DNA of 64,000 nt, from contig OX637393.1 of NCBI GenBank assembly GCA_951799425.1, forward strand, positions 5,971,744 to 6,035,743. The letters are read 5' to 3'. A program made the translations under genes and the position numbers. This document shows positions 1 to 11,390 of the stretch, in pieces. Under the pieces are notes generated by a model. It searched no databases. It was not told where the DNA came from and saw nothing but the letters and a program-made list of their open reading frames with translations. Every line of letters begins with the position of its first letter. Within the stretch, counting starts at the first letter, position 1. The stretch is from Ilex aquifolium. Taxonomy: Eukaryota > Streptophyta > Magnoliopsida > Aquifoliales > Aquifoliaceae.

Positions 1-1628
1 GGGCATTTCCACTAGGGGTATAGCTGTGTGTATGCAGACATGGGAGCTCTATTGGACAATGTGATTCAATTTTAATAATTTTCGGTGGTCGCTGTCATTC
101 AGCTTGAACAATTTCGACTACATCCCTTAATAGGTAATTATGTTTTTCCCTACTCTATGGTTATTTGTAATTGGTATGTCTGGATAGGTTTGATAGATAT
201 AACATTGAATCTCAAACATACCTTTTTTTTAATTTCTGGGTTTATGTTTTGTTACACACCCCACATCTACTTTCTGCATGTAAACCCACACACACACTGT
301 TTATGGTTTAGTTCTCATTTGAATGAGATTATTGTTATGTAGGGTGATATATGCTATGGTCTGATTATTTCTCTTGACATACTCTATTGTGCACCTCACA
401 TGTTCGACAAAATTTCTCGAAGAGATATGGAAGTTTCATTTTTTTTCGTCACGTCTCAGAGTGATTTTTAAGAGCATGTCTACAATATTAATCTATCCCG
501 TGGTTAACTCTATCCACCCTCTTTTTTTATGTCATTTATGTGATTCATTCAATTCATATTTTGATTTTTTTTGCCTTCTTATTCTTCATGCTTCAATTGA
601 TAATGATGATACCTTTCATCAGTTTCTGCATCTGAATTTGTCAACCTAATTCAACAATGATTGCTTGAAGTTATTATTTTTTTTTGCACTAGCGTGCTAA
701 TTTATTATATTTTTCAAAGAGTTCAAATGCTAAACATCTTTTGGAATTCTGCAGATACCATTTTTTCTTAATGAAATGCACAAGCAATTGCTGAGTAGGT
801 GTTATACACAAAAATTGTCTTGGGTTTCACAATATGTAAAGATACATGAGATTAATCATGATGATGAATTTGTGTTTATGAAGCTTCTACTTAGTGGTGA
901 CTGTTGTTGACAATTTTGGTAGGTAAGCACTAAGGGAAAGCTACAAAGTACGTTGTTCAGGTCTATGGTAGTGTCTCTAAAGTACGGTACTTCCTAGAGT
1001 GGAGGGAAGTCAAGGCTATGTTGGCGAGGAAGCTGTTAAGGCATATGATAATTTCTTTTCTGTGTTTTCAGTATGAGGCCACCAGATGGTACTATCTTCA
1101 TGAAAGCTAATATATGTTCTTTAACAAGAATGCTGAAAGCATTATTTTAGGTTTGAATATTCAGATTTTGAGCGTGGTTGAACTTTGGATAAATAGGAAT
1201 TTTCTGATTAGTTTATACCTTGCATTTTTGTGATAGGTATTATATTCTTTTTCTTACAACCTTTTATATGATATTGTATCTATGGATACTACAACATCAA
1301 TAAGTATGTGTGAAGTATGGATGTTCGGAGATTGTTGAGTTAGTTTTGATTGATTGGGAATGTGGATTAATTTGTGGTATGCTTGGATTATCTTTTTGTT
1401 TGACTTCTTGGGTTTGTTGTGCTAAGAGAGATACTTAGGATTATAGAATTCGATTTTCTTAACTTTTTTTTTTCATATATATTTGCTGGGTTGAGTTTAC
1501 TTTTCTTTTTTCAAAAAGTAGTCCATATTTTATTTTCATTTAGTAATTCTCACGAAAGGAAAATTTCGATTAAAAATAGGAATTTATTTGGGTTAAATAA
1601 GTTTTGATTAGAGAAACAGGTTAAGTAA
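1..1628. other. AT-rich DNA with no confident gene
   Basis: No recognisable protein family, RNA gene or element end was found here. The only coding-looking stretch is open on the plus strand from about 931 to 1108 (starting GKATKYVVQVYGSVSKVRYF). It has no start codon of its own and I cannot assign it. A sequence like a splice acceptor (TGTGTTTTCAG) lies at about 1062-1072. It may be an exon of a gene lying mostly upstream of the window, or a relic. Confidence 0.3.
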
Positions 1629-1644
1629 GGGTGCGTTTGGTAAC
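1629..1644 (+). repeat. Left terminal inverted repeat of the Harbinger element
   Basis: The 16 bases GGGTGCGTTTGGTAAC follow a TAA target duplicate and match the reverse complement of 7444-7459 at about 13 of 16 positions. GTTTTCG follows in both ends, offset by a few bases. Confidence 0.8.
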
Positions 1645-1940
1645 GTTTTCGTTTTTATGTTTTCAAAAAAATAAAAAACAAAATCAATGTTTTATTTTTT
1701 TTTTTTGTGGTTAAAAGTTGAAACAAAAAACGTGTTTGGATGTAGTTGTTGTTGTACGAAATCTAAACACTAAAACAGAAAATCTGTTTGATAACCATTT
1801 TATTTTATATCATATATTTTACATTTATTTTAATTCTTGATAAACCATATCCACATGATTATATGCCAATACATACATTAACTCATAAAACAGTACATAT
1901 TACATTTTTTTTTTCAAACAAATCAACACTTTATTTCATT

Positions 1941-2335
1941 TCAAAAAAATTTAACAGATTTTTCAGACATAAAAATATGAAAACCACAAAAATCAGCTAC
2001 TTTCCTCCATACTTCATTAGAAAACTGACACTGTACAAATAAGTGTGTAATAGGTTCCAAATCATTACAACATAACGAACACCTACTAGCCAAAGCCACT
2101 CCAATTCTCTGAAAATTCAAATCCACCACCACTGCATTTCGATGAATCTTTCAACCCACCAACATTGCACTAGGAAAAACTGACTGTTCCCAATTTTTGC
2201 CATTGCCACTCCCCTATTTCCCATACCCTTAGATAGACTTGGAACACATGAAGGATTCTCTCCAATCCTATTTAACAAAGGACCAGTACCAAGCCAGTTG
2301 GAACACCAAAAGTCCACTGACCTTCCATTGCCCAC
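1941..2335 (-). pseudogene. LINE (non-LTR) reverse transcriptase C-terminal fragment
   Basis: Two overlapping minus-strand frames read as the C-terminal part of a plant LINE ORF2. The first (2335 down to 2117) contains GNGRSVDFWCSNWLGTGPL, typical of the region after the reverse transcriptase. The second (2132 down to 1941) contains CSLCCNDLEPITHLFVQC followed by SNEVW, the zinc-binding zf-RVT signature (C-x2-C, then H and C). The frames are shifted relative to each other, and no palm domain or endonuclease is present, so this is a dead 5'-truncated remnant. It lies inside the Harbinger element, between the transposase gene and the left end, so it probably inserted there or was captured. Confidence 0.75.
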
Positions 2336-2721
2336 CAGTACCTATGAATTTACCAATACAGAACCAAAATAAAGCTGTAACATACGAAAAATTCGTGCTT
2401 TCCCAGTGCATAATACATCAACCCAAAATAAAAGTTGTTAAACATTTAATGTATCACCACATAAAGATATTGTTAATATTCTACCAAATACACAATTACA
2501 CCATAATTACTTCACTAAAATCCCAATAAGTAATACAAATATCAAGAACAGTAATGCACAACACACAATGAAAAAAGGCGACTGTTGTTTCTTTTTGTCT
2601 GCGCGACGAAAACATTCCTGTTTCAAAAAAATTAATTACAACAAATTAGACATAATAATTTGTTCAACAAAATATTGGAAGTTAAGAAAAAAGTAAAATA
2701 CCATTCTAAGTAAGACATATG

Positions 2722-4140
2722 TTAATGATGAGTTGATGCCCACAATTGATCCGCAATGCCATCTCTAACATGAGCCATTTCACGCAACTGACTCAGCGTT
2801 ATATCTATTTCAATTGGTGCTTGTGAACTAGATCCTGCACCACCTCTACCATCATCAACATCCTCCCTTCGTTCAAAGTTAATAAATAACTGATCTTGTG
2901 GAGAGTGACTTCTAATGAAGTTATGGATTGTACAACAAGTTGTGGGCAGATATTTTTGTGTGGTTATGGGATAAGGTGGCATTAATTTGAGAATGGGAAA
3001 CGAGCCTTCAAAACTCCAAAACAACGTTCAATTACATTTTGAAGTGATGAGTGACGGTAATTGAACAACTCCTCTTTGTCAGTTGGTTGTTGACCCCTAC
3101 CTCTATAATCACGTAAGTGATATCTCTCACCGCGGCAAGGGGACAAAAAACCTGGCATGTTTGTATAACCCGAATCTACAACATAGTATTTATCTGTAAA
3201 AAATATATACCATAGTAAGACAAAGTATTAGATTTGTACAAATTATTTATCTGAAATACGTGGATAAATTTACCTCATGGCGGCATTGAAAACTTGTTTG
3301 CTGGATTAGTGACACACTTCATAAAAACTCTTGAGTCATGCACTGTACCTTCCCACCCACTCAGCACAAACGTAAAGCGCATGTCAAATGAACATGCACA
3401 CATAACGTTCTAAGTTGGTACAATTTGCTTTTCACGGTATGGTATTTGTTGGTCTACTGGAACTCGTGCATCAACATGGGTACCATCAATTGCACCAACA
3501 CAATTCTAGCATGACAAACATATCTCCCAAATACCATCAATTGCACCAAAACATATATTTTGTAATTCATATGAATATACAATAATACTTTCAATTACCT
3601 TAAAAATGGATAATATTGGGGATTGAATCTGATCTGCGGTTGAATGACTTCAAAATTCGGGGGTTGTATGATATCCATTCCAAGCCTACAAACTGACTTC
3701 AACACACGCTTGAAATATTTGGAGATTGTTTCACCCGAATGTTGAAACCTTTCAGCTACTATGCGATTTCGTTCATTGTGGCATATAGTTAGCAGAAATA
3801 TAGCAACTTGCTCTTGAACAGTGAGGTATCTAGAATCTTGTAATCTTCTATTTTTTAGCTCTTCGCAAAATAACACAAAGACTGGTGGATCCATTCTAAA
3901 TTGGTCGAAACACCAATCTTCATGGCCATTAATTAATTCCAATACATATTCATGCCCCCTAAGTTTGGATGTTCTACATGGACGTGGTCCTGAATTTTGA
4001 CTAGAATAATGATCAACTACTATTTCAGTTATGAAAATACCTATCTCATCATCACTATCAAATATCAATTCCTCATCTGAATCCATTAGTGTCCAAGCAC
4101 CTATAACACATAATAAACATATGTATGCAAAAATATCCAT
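2722..4140 (-). pseudogene. PIF/Harbinger (HARBI1-like) transposase, broken
   Basis: The N-terminal exon (4140 down to about 3599) contains a helical region (MDPPVFVLFCEEL, HNERNRIVAERFQHSGETIS). It ends at a GT donor. The second exon resumes after an AG near 3512 with NCVGAIDGTHVDARVPVD, which carries the first catalytic Asp. GWEGTVHDSRV follows with the second Asp, then YYVVDSGYTNMPGFLSPCRG, and VIERCFGVLKAR with the catalytic Glu. A TAG at 3410-3412 interrupts the frame where the family usually has Gln (PTQNVM). A single-base deletion near 3000 shifts the frame inside KARFPILKLMPP. The C-terminal part runs to 2722. The family cuts and pastes DNA at the element ends; this copy should be inactive. 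Confidence 0.85.
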
Positions 4141-4357
4141 GTCATTAAACTTACAAAAACATCCATGCCATTAAACTTACAAAAACATCCATGCCATTAA
4201 ACTTACACAAACATCACAACTGTTAAACAAAAGACAAAAAGTTGAGACGGACATCCATGAAAGGCATAAAGCAAAAAAAATCCCAACGTTCTACAGTTAA
4301 ATATAAATACATATCTAAATACGTAAAAAACGATCATAAACATTACAGGCGCATAAC

Positions 4358-5349
4358 TCAATCCCGTTTCCTATGGTCCGGCATCGCTAGGAACAACTTC
4401 TTCCAAGTCAAACCCTCACTAAATTTTGTTATGGCTTTTGAATAGTTGTCACCATCAATGCCCTCCAAAGCATTCAAAGCACTCATACATTCATCTACCA
4501 AGTCATTGTTATTGGTATTAATCTCACTATCCCCATACGAAGATGTTGCCCCCGTTGACTGTGACATCTTGTACTCTAAATATTCATTTTTTTTCTTTGA
4601 GTTTTCAACCAACACATTAAGGGCAGCTGTAAAACCAACCATAGCATTATTTTTTTTCCTACGACGACTGCACGTTGGAGTGGTAGACCTACTACGAGAA
4701 CGGTTGGATGTCCCTTTAGCATTTTCATTGTCATCACCTTTATCAACCTCAGTTGTAGGATCAAAAGTTGGGTCTTTCTCTTCCTCGCTGTCAGATAGAG
4801 GTAGGGTTGAAGGGTGAGCATGCTCACCGGTTGCACTTGTCTTACCAAAAATTCTACCAAACTTGTCATTATGCGGACAACCTTTTTTCTTGAATTGTCT
4901 AGCATGCTTATTCACCTAGCAGACATGAAAACTAATGAATACTAAACTCTTGACAAATATAAACATAATAATGCTTAAGCGTTTTAAGAATAATTGGCTA
5001 CCTTGCACAAATTCTTCCAGACGTCATCAGGTAAAGTAATTGTTTGTCTCTCTAGGTCTCATCCTACTCCAGTTGTTTCATTCAATAACTTCTTAAATGC
5101 ATTGTACGTTGTTCTCAAAATATTATATTTGTTTTGCAGTTGCTCAAAGTTGTAATTATATCCTGTCTTGTTACTTAGTTGCACAAAGATTCTGTTCCAT
5201 GCATCCCTTTCAAACGTAGATGTGTCTTTAGGACGAAATGGTACTTCTAAATCCATTAATTCAATAAAAATGGCTTCATTTTTAGACGTCCATGGCCCAT
5301 CACCTTTCTTAGCCCCAACCTCAACAACATCGTCATCCTTATTTTTCAT
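4358..5349 (-). pseudogene. Myb/SANT-like DNA-binding protein of the Harbinger element, broken
   Basis: The first part (5349 down to 5062) reads GPWTSKNEAIFIELMDLEV, then W, then NYNFEQLQNKYNILR. This is the plant Myb/SANT-like domain found in the second protein of PIF/Harbinger elements, which is thought to bind the element ends and recruit the transposase. A TGA at 5059-5061 interrupts it where Trp is usual (GVGWD). The frame then continues through an intron into 4915-4358: a basic, Ser/Thr-rich linker (SRSRSTTPTCSRRRKKNN) and a C-terminal helix ending near AMPDHRKRDWV. It lies upstream of the transposase on the same strand, so the two were presumably made by the same element. Confidence 0.75.
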
Positions 5350-7177
5350 CTACATAACCAACAACTCCAAATTAGAGAACAATACCATAAGAAGAAAGTT
5401 CTACAAGCACCTACATATCCAACTCTCCTTCCATTAAAAAAATTGAAAACCCTACTTCCTATTATCCCCAATAACTCTCCAATTACAATAATTCAACACT
5501 TAATTCCAATAAAACGGCATACACATACACAAGTATAATAAAATCTTACCTTAAGTTGCAAGAGAAGAAGATTTGAAAGTGGAAGAGTTAGATCTGTGAA
5601 TCCATCAATTCAAACAAGAAACTCGACATAAAATAAATTACATGAACTTGAATAGGGCTAGGGTTAGGGATTTATCACTGGCTTGCTCCATGTCCCCTTA
5701 ACTGGTTGTAACAATGAAAGCAAAAATTAAAAAGACCACATAAAGAACCCCAATGTGAATATGCAAGTAATACATTACACCACTATGCATTTAACCCAAT
5801 AACAAAGCAATTAATTGTCAATGGATGAAAAAGTTAGGACATGAGTGGACAAATATTCGAAATTATTATCCAACAGTACGTAAAAATATTTTCTAAGCAA
5901 GCAACAGTACATGTTTAGAATTCTAATATGTTAAATGCGACTTTGGAATAATATTAATGTAAGGCTTTGGTTACCAAGTAATATTTGAAATAATGTTTAA
6001 GTAATCTGGATAATTCTTGGAATCTCAGGGGTTCATATGTACATTCATTCAAGTAAGTAAAACCATTTGGTGTGTTATCCTCCAGTATACTCTTTCTCAA
6101 AAACTTCAAGTTGCATTTTTTCATCTACATAATTTTATTCTTCCCAAATTTTGCCCAATTCTCTTCCCTAAATGTGTTTCAGAAATATTGAGTTTGTAGT
6201 CACTGATTAGTTGGGAAATTTTAGTGTTTTATATGAGATGCCCACAGTTCAAAAAAGAGAGTGAGATGCCCACAGAAAAAAATACCCGATTAAACTTTTT
6301 CGAGACCGATTAAAATGTCTATCCAGCTATTTTCGTACCTTCTAAAGAATGTCCACATATCTCGACCTCACAACTAGATCATTGGTACCTTATAAACCAT
6401 GGGTAATAAATCCACACTGATTTTAAGTTTTCACTTCAGTTTGTTCAAATGATTTGATGCAGGGTTTGAATCTCTATATGTGACTTAAGGAGCTATCACC
6501 AAAAACATTCTGCACTACTCTATCTCTCTCTCTAAATAACAGACCAATCAAGATAATATTTGACTATTAACTGGACTTAATCTGCTATTATTATTCAAAG
6601 CACAGTAACATGTTATAATATTATAATCTATTGTTTAATCTTAGAATTTGACCATTGGTATGTCTTGCATGTCTGCTTCATCGTAGTAATAAGAACTGAA
6701 CCTTTGAATTGCATAGCCCAAAAAAAAAAAAATCTTAGAATAACGGTGGATTAGATTTTCAAATTAATCTAAGGAATATCAATTGATCGACACTAGATTA
6801 TCCTTAAAATTTCACCAAAACTGAAGAAACAATGTTTCGTAAACCCCAGATCTGATGGAAAGTTAGATCTACAAAAACAAACCCTAGATCTAAAATAATA
6901 AAGTATAGATCTTTAAAAATAAAATATGGATCTACAAAAATAAGCCCTAGATCTGAACAACATCATCATAGATCTAAAAATAAATGAAAAATTTTGCGGA
7001 GAAAAGGGAACTTACCACTTCGCCGGAGATGGAGATGTCGCTGGAGCTAGAGGCACTTGTTCGCCGGAGTTGGAGACGTCTATGGATTAGGAGACATCTG
7101 TGGAGTTGGAGACTGTGTTTGGAGTTTGAGAGGTCTGAGCAAATGAGACAAATGCAAGCTGGAGGCATTTTTCGTGG

Positions 7178-7188
7178 CTTTTTATATG
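7178..7188 (-). promoter_or_regulatory. Possible TATA box of the Harbinger element
   Basis: On the minus strand CATATAAAAAG lies about 275 bp inside the right end, upstream of both element genes. A GT donor (GTAAGTTCCC) occurs on the minus strand about 165 bp further on, consistent with a spliced leader. The related end at 60337 has a TATA box (AGTATAAAAG) in an equivalent place. Confidence 0.35.
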
Positions 7189-7443
7189 GTAAGGAAAAAA
7201 CTATGCAATTTTGTTGTGGAGAAGATTCAAAGTCCAGACCTCATTAAATGGGGAATAGGAGTTGCCGCATGTTTGGGTTTTTTGATGTTTTCAAAAACAT
7301 CATTTTAGATGTTTTCATATTTTGTCATTGTTTTCAAAACAGAGTTGTAAAAAAAAAAAACGAAAACATTCACCAAACACATTTTTTGTTTTTTTTTTTG
7401 TCATAAAATGAAAAAAAAAACAAAAAAAAAACGAAAACTTTAG

Positions 7444-7459
7444 GTTACCAAACACTACC
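7444..7459 (-). repeat. Right terminal inverted repeat of the Harbinger element
   Basis: The plus strand reads GTTACCAAACACTACC, followed by the TAA target duplicate at 7460-7462. It is the inverted partner of 1629-1644. Confidence 0.8.
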
Positions 7460-7825
7460 TAAGTAATTGTGTTACTATTGTGTTGTGCCAGTCATGTCAA
7501 TCCAAACAAGACTATGTATTAAAAGTGTTGGTAGTGGGTCATGTCAACTCGGATACGACCTATTCATTAAACGGGTTATACACTCGAGTTATTTGACATT
7601 ATTAACCAAATAGTTTTTGAGTTAAGGAGTTTTTGACAGAAAGTTGAAGTGACATATCTCTCAATTACTAGCCCTCTTTTAGTCACTGTGAGTTTTTTCA
7701 ATGAACTCACATTTTTTGAATTGATGTATTTTTTTTGTAACGTAGTGTCTTCAGGCACGGGTATTATCTAGTATTAAATATAAGTGAATTTTTCATCGGC
7801 ATCCTTGGTAGATATTCATATCTTC

Positions 7826-8636
7826 TGATGATGCACAAATTGGTATTGCTTAAAATCAACAATCAAGAATATGTAAAAGTGTAATTAATAAATAATAATA
7901 AGGCAATCAACGATAGATAGGCAATCAATAGCAAATCAATGGCAAACCGGTAAGCAAGATCAAACACAGAGATTTATAGTGGTTCGGTCCGGGTGACCTA
8001 CTCCACTCTCGGGAACGGCTGCGGTGGCCGGAGATCTTTATTGATGAACAATGTAACGGGGAGAGTGCACTCCGGGAGAATTACAATGCTTTAGGAGAGA
8101 GGAGCAATATGTGTAAAAAAGTGTATTGTGTGTAGGGATCTCAAAGTCTAGAGATGACAAGGTTGCGGAACATGCCCTCTATGTGGAAAGGACTTACATT
8201 ATATAGGTATGGTGAGGCGGTGAGGCGGTGAGTTGAGGTGGTCACCACTATTTTGGTAAATACAATTAAGGTAGGACTTACCACTTTGGTAAGTATAATC
8301 ATGGTAGGATTAGATCTTCATGCGTATCCCGATATTCTCTCCCTCGTCCTCTTATTCCGTCGGGGGAGGATCTTGAGTTGGGCTGGACTTGAGCTGGAGT
8401 GACAAAGTCAAGAGGGCGAATGACTACACAGGAGAGGGAGCGTGGAACTAAGGAGGGAAGAGATCCCCTTGGATGGCCCCCCTTGGGCGGCGCCCCTTTG
8501 GGAGAGTCCCCTTGGACTCCTCTTTGACTTGATGACTTGGGCTCCGGAATGACGTGGGCCTCTCTTGATCCGTTAGGTCTGGCCCAGTTAATTTCGGACT
8601 CATCATCTTCAATGACACCCTTTTTATTATCTAACA
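7826..8636 (-). mobile_element. Probable solo LTR of a retrotransposon
   Basis: The 811-bp stretch begins TG and ends CA, and is flanked on both sides by CTTC (7822-7825 and 8637-8640), a possible 4-bp target duplication. In minus orientation it starts TGTTAGATAATAAAAAGG. It then has a TATA-like ATATAATG near 8195-8205 and a polyadenylation-type AATAAA near 8038, the order expected for U3-R-U5. It is much richer in GC than the flanking DNA. The open minus-strand frame across it (8637-8299) looks like LTR sequence, not a gene. No internal retrotransposon region or second LTR is present. Confidence 0.55.
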
Positions 8637-8999
8637 CTTCATTGTCACCTCCTCGTAGATTTTATTTGTGAAAGATATTAACGAAAATAGTATTTTACAA
8701 ATTGCGTGTGTGCTTTTTTAGATGTGTCACACATTAAATACCATGTTTATATGTTTTAATCTAGCTTAAACACAAATTTAACCAATTAAGATTTCATATT
8801 ATTCACATTAAATGATCATCACCCTCACTCAACTTTGGAGAAAGAGATAGAGTAACAAGGGAAGGGAACGGGAGGAGATAGAGAAATTGTAGTGAAGTTA
8901 ATCTCATAACCCCTTTCAGAAGCATGGCTCGTTCTCTTGATTTTCCTTACACATTAGAGATGATTATTTTATATAAGAGGTGTAAATTAGGAAAATTTA

Positions 9000-9487
9000 T
9001 TGGCCCTATTTGGAGTTGACTTTTTTTGGTACAAAGTTGCAGTTCGAAAAATTTTGCAAAAAAATCAGAGTTAAAAAAATCCCCGAAAACTGTTTGAGAT
9101 ATTTTTTAAAAACCTAGAAAAATCTGTTTGGAGTTAGTTTCTAGTTTTTTATTTTTGGTTTTTTTGTATTAAAATAAAAAATAATTACATGTATGCATAG
9201 ATTATGCACAATAATTCTGAAAATATAAATTTTAAATTTTTTTACGTCCCTAATAATATTTTATGAATATAATAAATTAAAAAGTTATATGAGACCCGCA
9301 ACAAAATTCTAAAAAGTCATAAGAAAAGTTCATAAAATCATCTTATTGAATCAGCTTAAATAAGTTTTTTTAGGTCAAAAAAACTGTTGCATAAACTAGT
9401 AAAAAATCCAATGTCCAAACAAACTTGATTTATTTTACGCAAAATCTCTTAAAAATAGCCTATTTAAACTAGTTCCAAACATACTCA
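9000..9487. mobile_element. Tourist-like MITE candidate
   Basis: The left end TTGGCCCTATTTGGAGT and the reverse complement of the right end TGAGTATGTTTGGAACT share a TTTGGA core. Both are directly flanked by TTA (8997-8999 and 9488-9490). The interior is noncoding, AT-rich and about 490 bp. Size, TTA duplication and TTTGG-type ends suit a non-autonomous PIF/Harbinger (Tourist) element, though the inverted repeats are imperfect. Confidence 0.4.
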
Positions 9488-11080
9488 TTATTTGTTGTTG
9501 GTTCACATAGACACACAGACACACACATACACAACTTAGACTAATTGTTGGATATATAGATATCTAATTTGTAAATTTGTAAAAGAGTACTCCATGCCAC
9601 TCCATGATGTCAATTTTTCAGACAATGCAAGATATATTTTTTGAATTTATGTTAGTATCCCAAAGATGTGTTTGAAAATCTCACTTAATCAAATTTTTAA
9701 ATACAAGGGTAATTTTGATTTTTTGAAAGAATATTGAATAATGTTATTAATTATTTGGATTGTCACACTAACCATGGAGCTGTTAGTGAAACTGATAAAG
9801 AGATTAGACAAGAGTATAATAAAATATCAAAAAAATAGAAAGGGTGTTGTCGCAGATACAATAAAGTACAGACGATTTGGATAAAAACGTCATATTAAAT
9901 TTTAGAGCAATGTTGAAAAACTCAAATAAAATCAAAAAAGTTGTAACTCAAATGTATATCATTTTTTAGATGGCTCGGGTTCAGCTCGTTCAGGCTCGGT
10001 TCGTTTTCTAAACGAACCTGAATTTGAACAAGTTTTTAGGCTCGTTTAGAAAACAAGCCCTACAAGTTCGACTCAAATTCGACAAACTCGGCTCGTTTAT
10101 GTGCAAATACTCGGGCTTGACTTGTTTTTAGCTCGTTTAGGCTCGATTAAAAAACAAGCTTTTCAAGCTCGGTTCAAACTCGACTCGGACTCGTTCGACT
10201 AACAGGCTTACTATTAACTTTTATAGTAGGATTCATTCATCAAATGGATGATATGTATTTGAGTTTCAACCTTTAAATTTTATTTAGATTGTGTAGTATT
10301 TTCCTAAATTTTATAACAATCAATAATAGAATTTTCGTTTCATTAACATTCTCACTGTCATCTATTTTTTAAAAATCACATGTCATTTACACTACACACT
10401 AAATAATAAATTTAAGAGAGAGTGTTTGCGAATCTTTTTCTCTCATGTTTTCTCATAATTTTGAATTATTTAATTAGCCTCCTCAAATTGAATTCCAACC
10501 GCTGTCTCTATAACCATTTCTAACCTTTTTATGACTACTTTATATTTGAATTTCTCATAATTTTTATGAGCTACTTTATATTTAAATTTTTATAAAATTT
10601 TAATTTAACACATTAGTAAGTAAATTTTTAATAATGCTAAGATGGGTGTGCGGGTATGAGTGCGGTGGAGTGGGGGTAGATGTGACGGTGACCAAATAAA
10701 AGATATTATAAATTTTGTGCATCGTATCTAACTGTTAATATTTTAAAAAACCATATGTTAAAACTGTGCACCCACAAAGAATTAAAGGTCGAATTATATT
10801 TTACACTCCGAAAAATTTTAAATTTTTTATTTTATGCTTTGAAAGATTAAATTTTTCATATTGAACCCTCAATGTATTATAAGTGTTGTAATGTGACTCT
10901 TTCGTTAGTTTCGATTACTCATTTCGTCAAAATCGGATATTTTTGATGGATATAATCAACACAAATTATCAAAAATTTTATTTTTTAGGGTATAAAATAA
11001 ATTTTTAAAAAATTTTTTGACATTCAAAGTGAGATTCTCCCAAATTTAAATTTGAAACTTTTTTCCTTATTAAACAAAAC
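9488..11080. other. Intergenic DNA upstream of the DUF1296 gene
   Basis: I see no gene. It holds a GCTCG-rich repeat block (9967-10205) and long AT-rich stretches. The last part is the presumed promoter region of the downstream gene. Confidence 0.5.
9967..10205. repeat. GCTCGTTTA-rich repeat block
   Basis: The motif GGCTCGTTTA and variants of CTCGGTTC occur many times in both orientations within 240 bp, including a small hairpin TCGTTTTCTAAACGA. The composition stands out from the AT-rich flanks. It resembles a decayed MITE-like element, but I could not find matching ends or a target duplication. Confidence 0.5.
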
Positions 11081-11088
11081 TATAAATA
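11081..11088 (+). promoter_or_regulatory. TATA box of the DUF1296 gene
   Basis: TATAAATA (in CTATAAATAGGCCC) lies about 310 bp upstream of the start codon and ahead of a leader rich in GT/GA repeats. Transcription probably starts near 11110. Confidence 0.6.
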
Positions 11089-11197
11089 GGCCCGTTGTTC
11101 TCAAAACCCGTAATTAATTTAAAGAAAAAATTAATACATTTGAAAAAAAAATATTTAAAGAAAAGTTTTTAGAGCGAGAGACTGACATACTAGTGTG

Positions 11198-11198
11198 C

Positions 11199-11248
<50 letters not shown>
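11198..11248 (+). repeat. Compound (GT)n(GA)n microsatellite in a 5' leader
   Basis: A run of GT repeats passes directly into about fourteen GA repeats. It lies between the TATA box and the start codon of the DUF1296 gene, so it should be in the 5' untranslated region. CT/GA-rich leaders are common in plant genes. Confidence 0.85.
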
Positions 11249-11252
<4 letters not shown>

Positions 11253-11390
11253 TTCCGAGAGCTAATAGGATATCTAGTCGCGGCGGATTCAATAGCATCA
11301 GAGCCGAGAGAGAGAGGGAGGACTGCGACTGTATGATAGAGAGAAGGCACTATCTTAAGTGTTAGATCTGGGATTCTTGTGAGGGGAAGT

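Larger units (their letters stand above)
1629..7459 (-). mobile_element. PIF/Harbinger-type DNA transposon, decayed
   Basis: The left end reads GGGTGCGTTTGGTAAC. The reverse complement of the right end reads GGTAGTGTTTGGTAAC. Both ends are directly flanked by TAA (1626-1628 and 7460-7462), which is the 3-bp target duplication typical of PIF/Harbinger. Inside are the two genes expected of the superfamily, both on the minus strand: a Myb/SANT-like DNA-binding protein and a DDE transposase. Both carry stop codons, and the transposase also has a frameshift, so the copy cannot move by itself. A LINE fragment lies between the transposase and the left end. The subterminal regions are rich in A/T runs. 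A related end occurs at 60337. Confidence 0.85.

Noticed and set aside
8299-8637. 112-codon minus-strand open frame rich in Pro, Gly, Arg and Ser
   Set aside because: It lies entirely within the probable solo LTR and shows no family resemblance.
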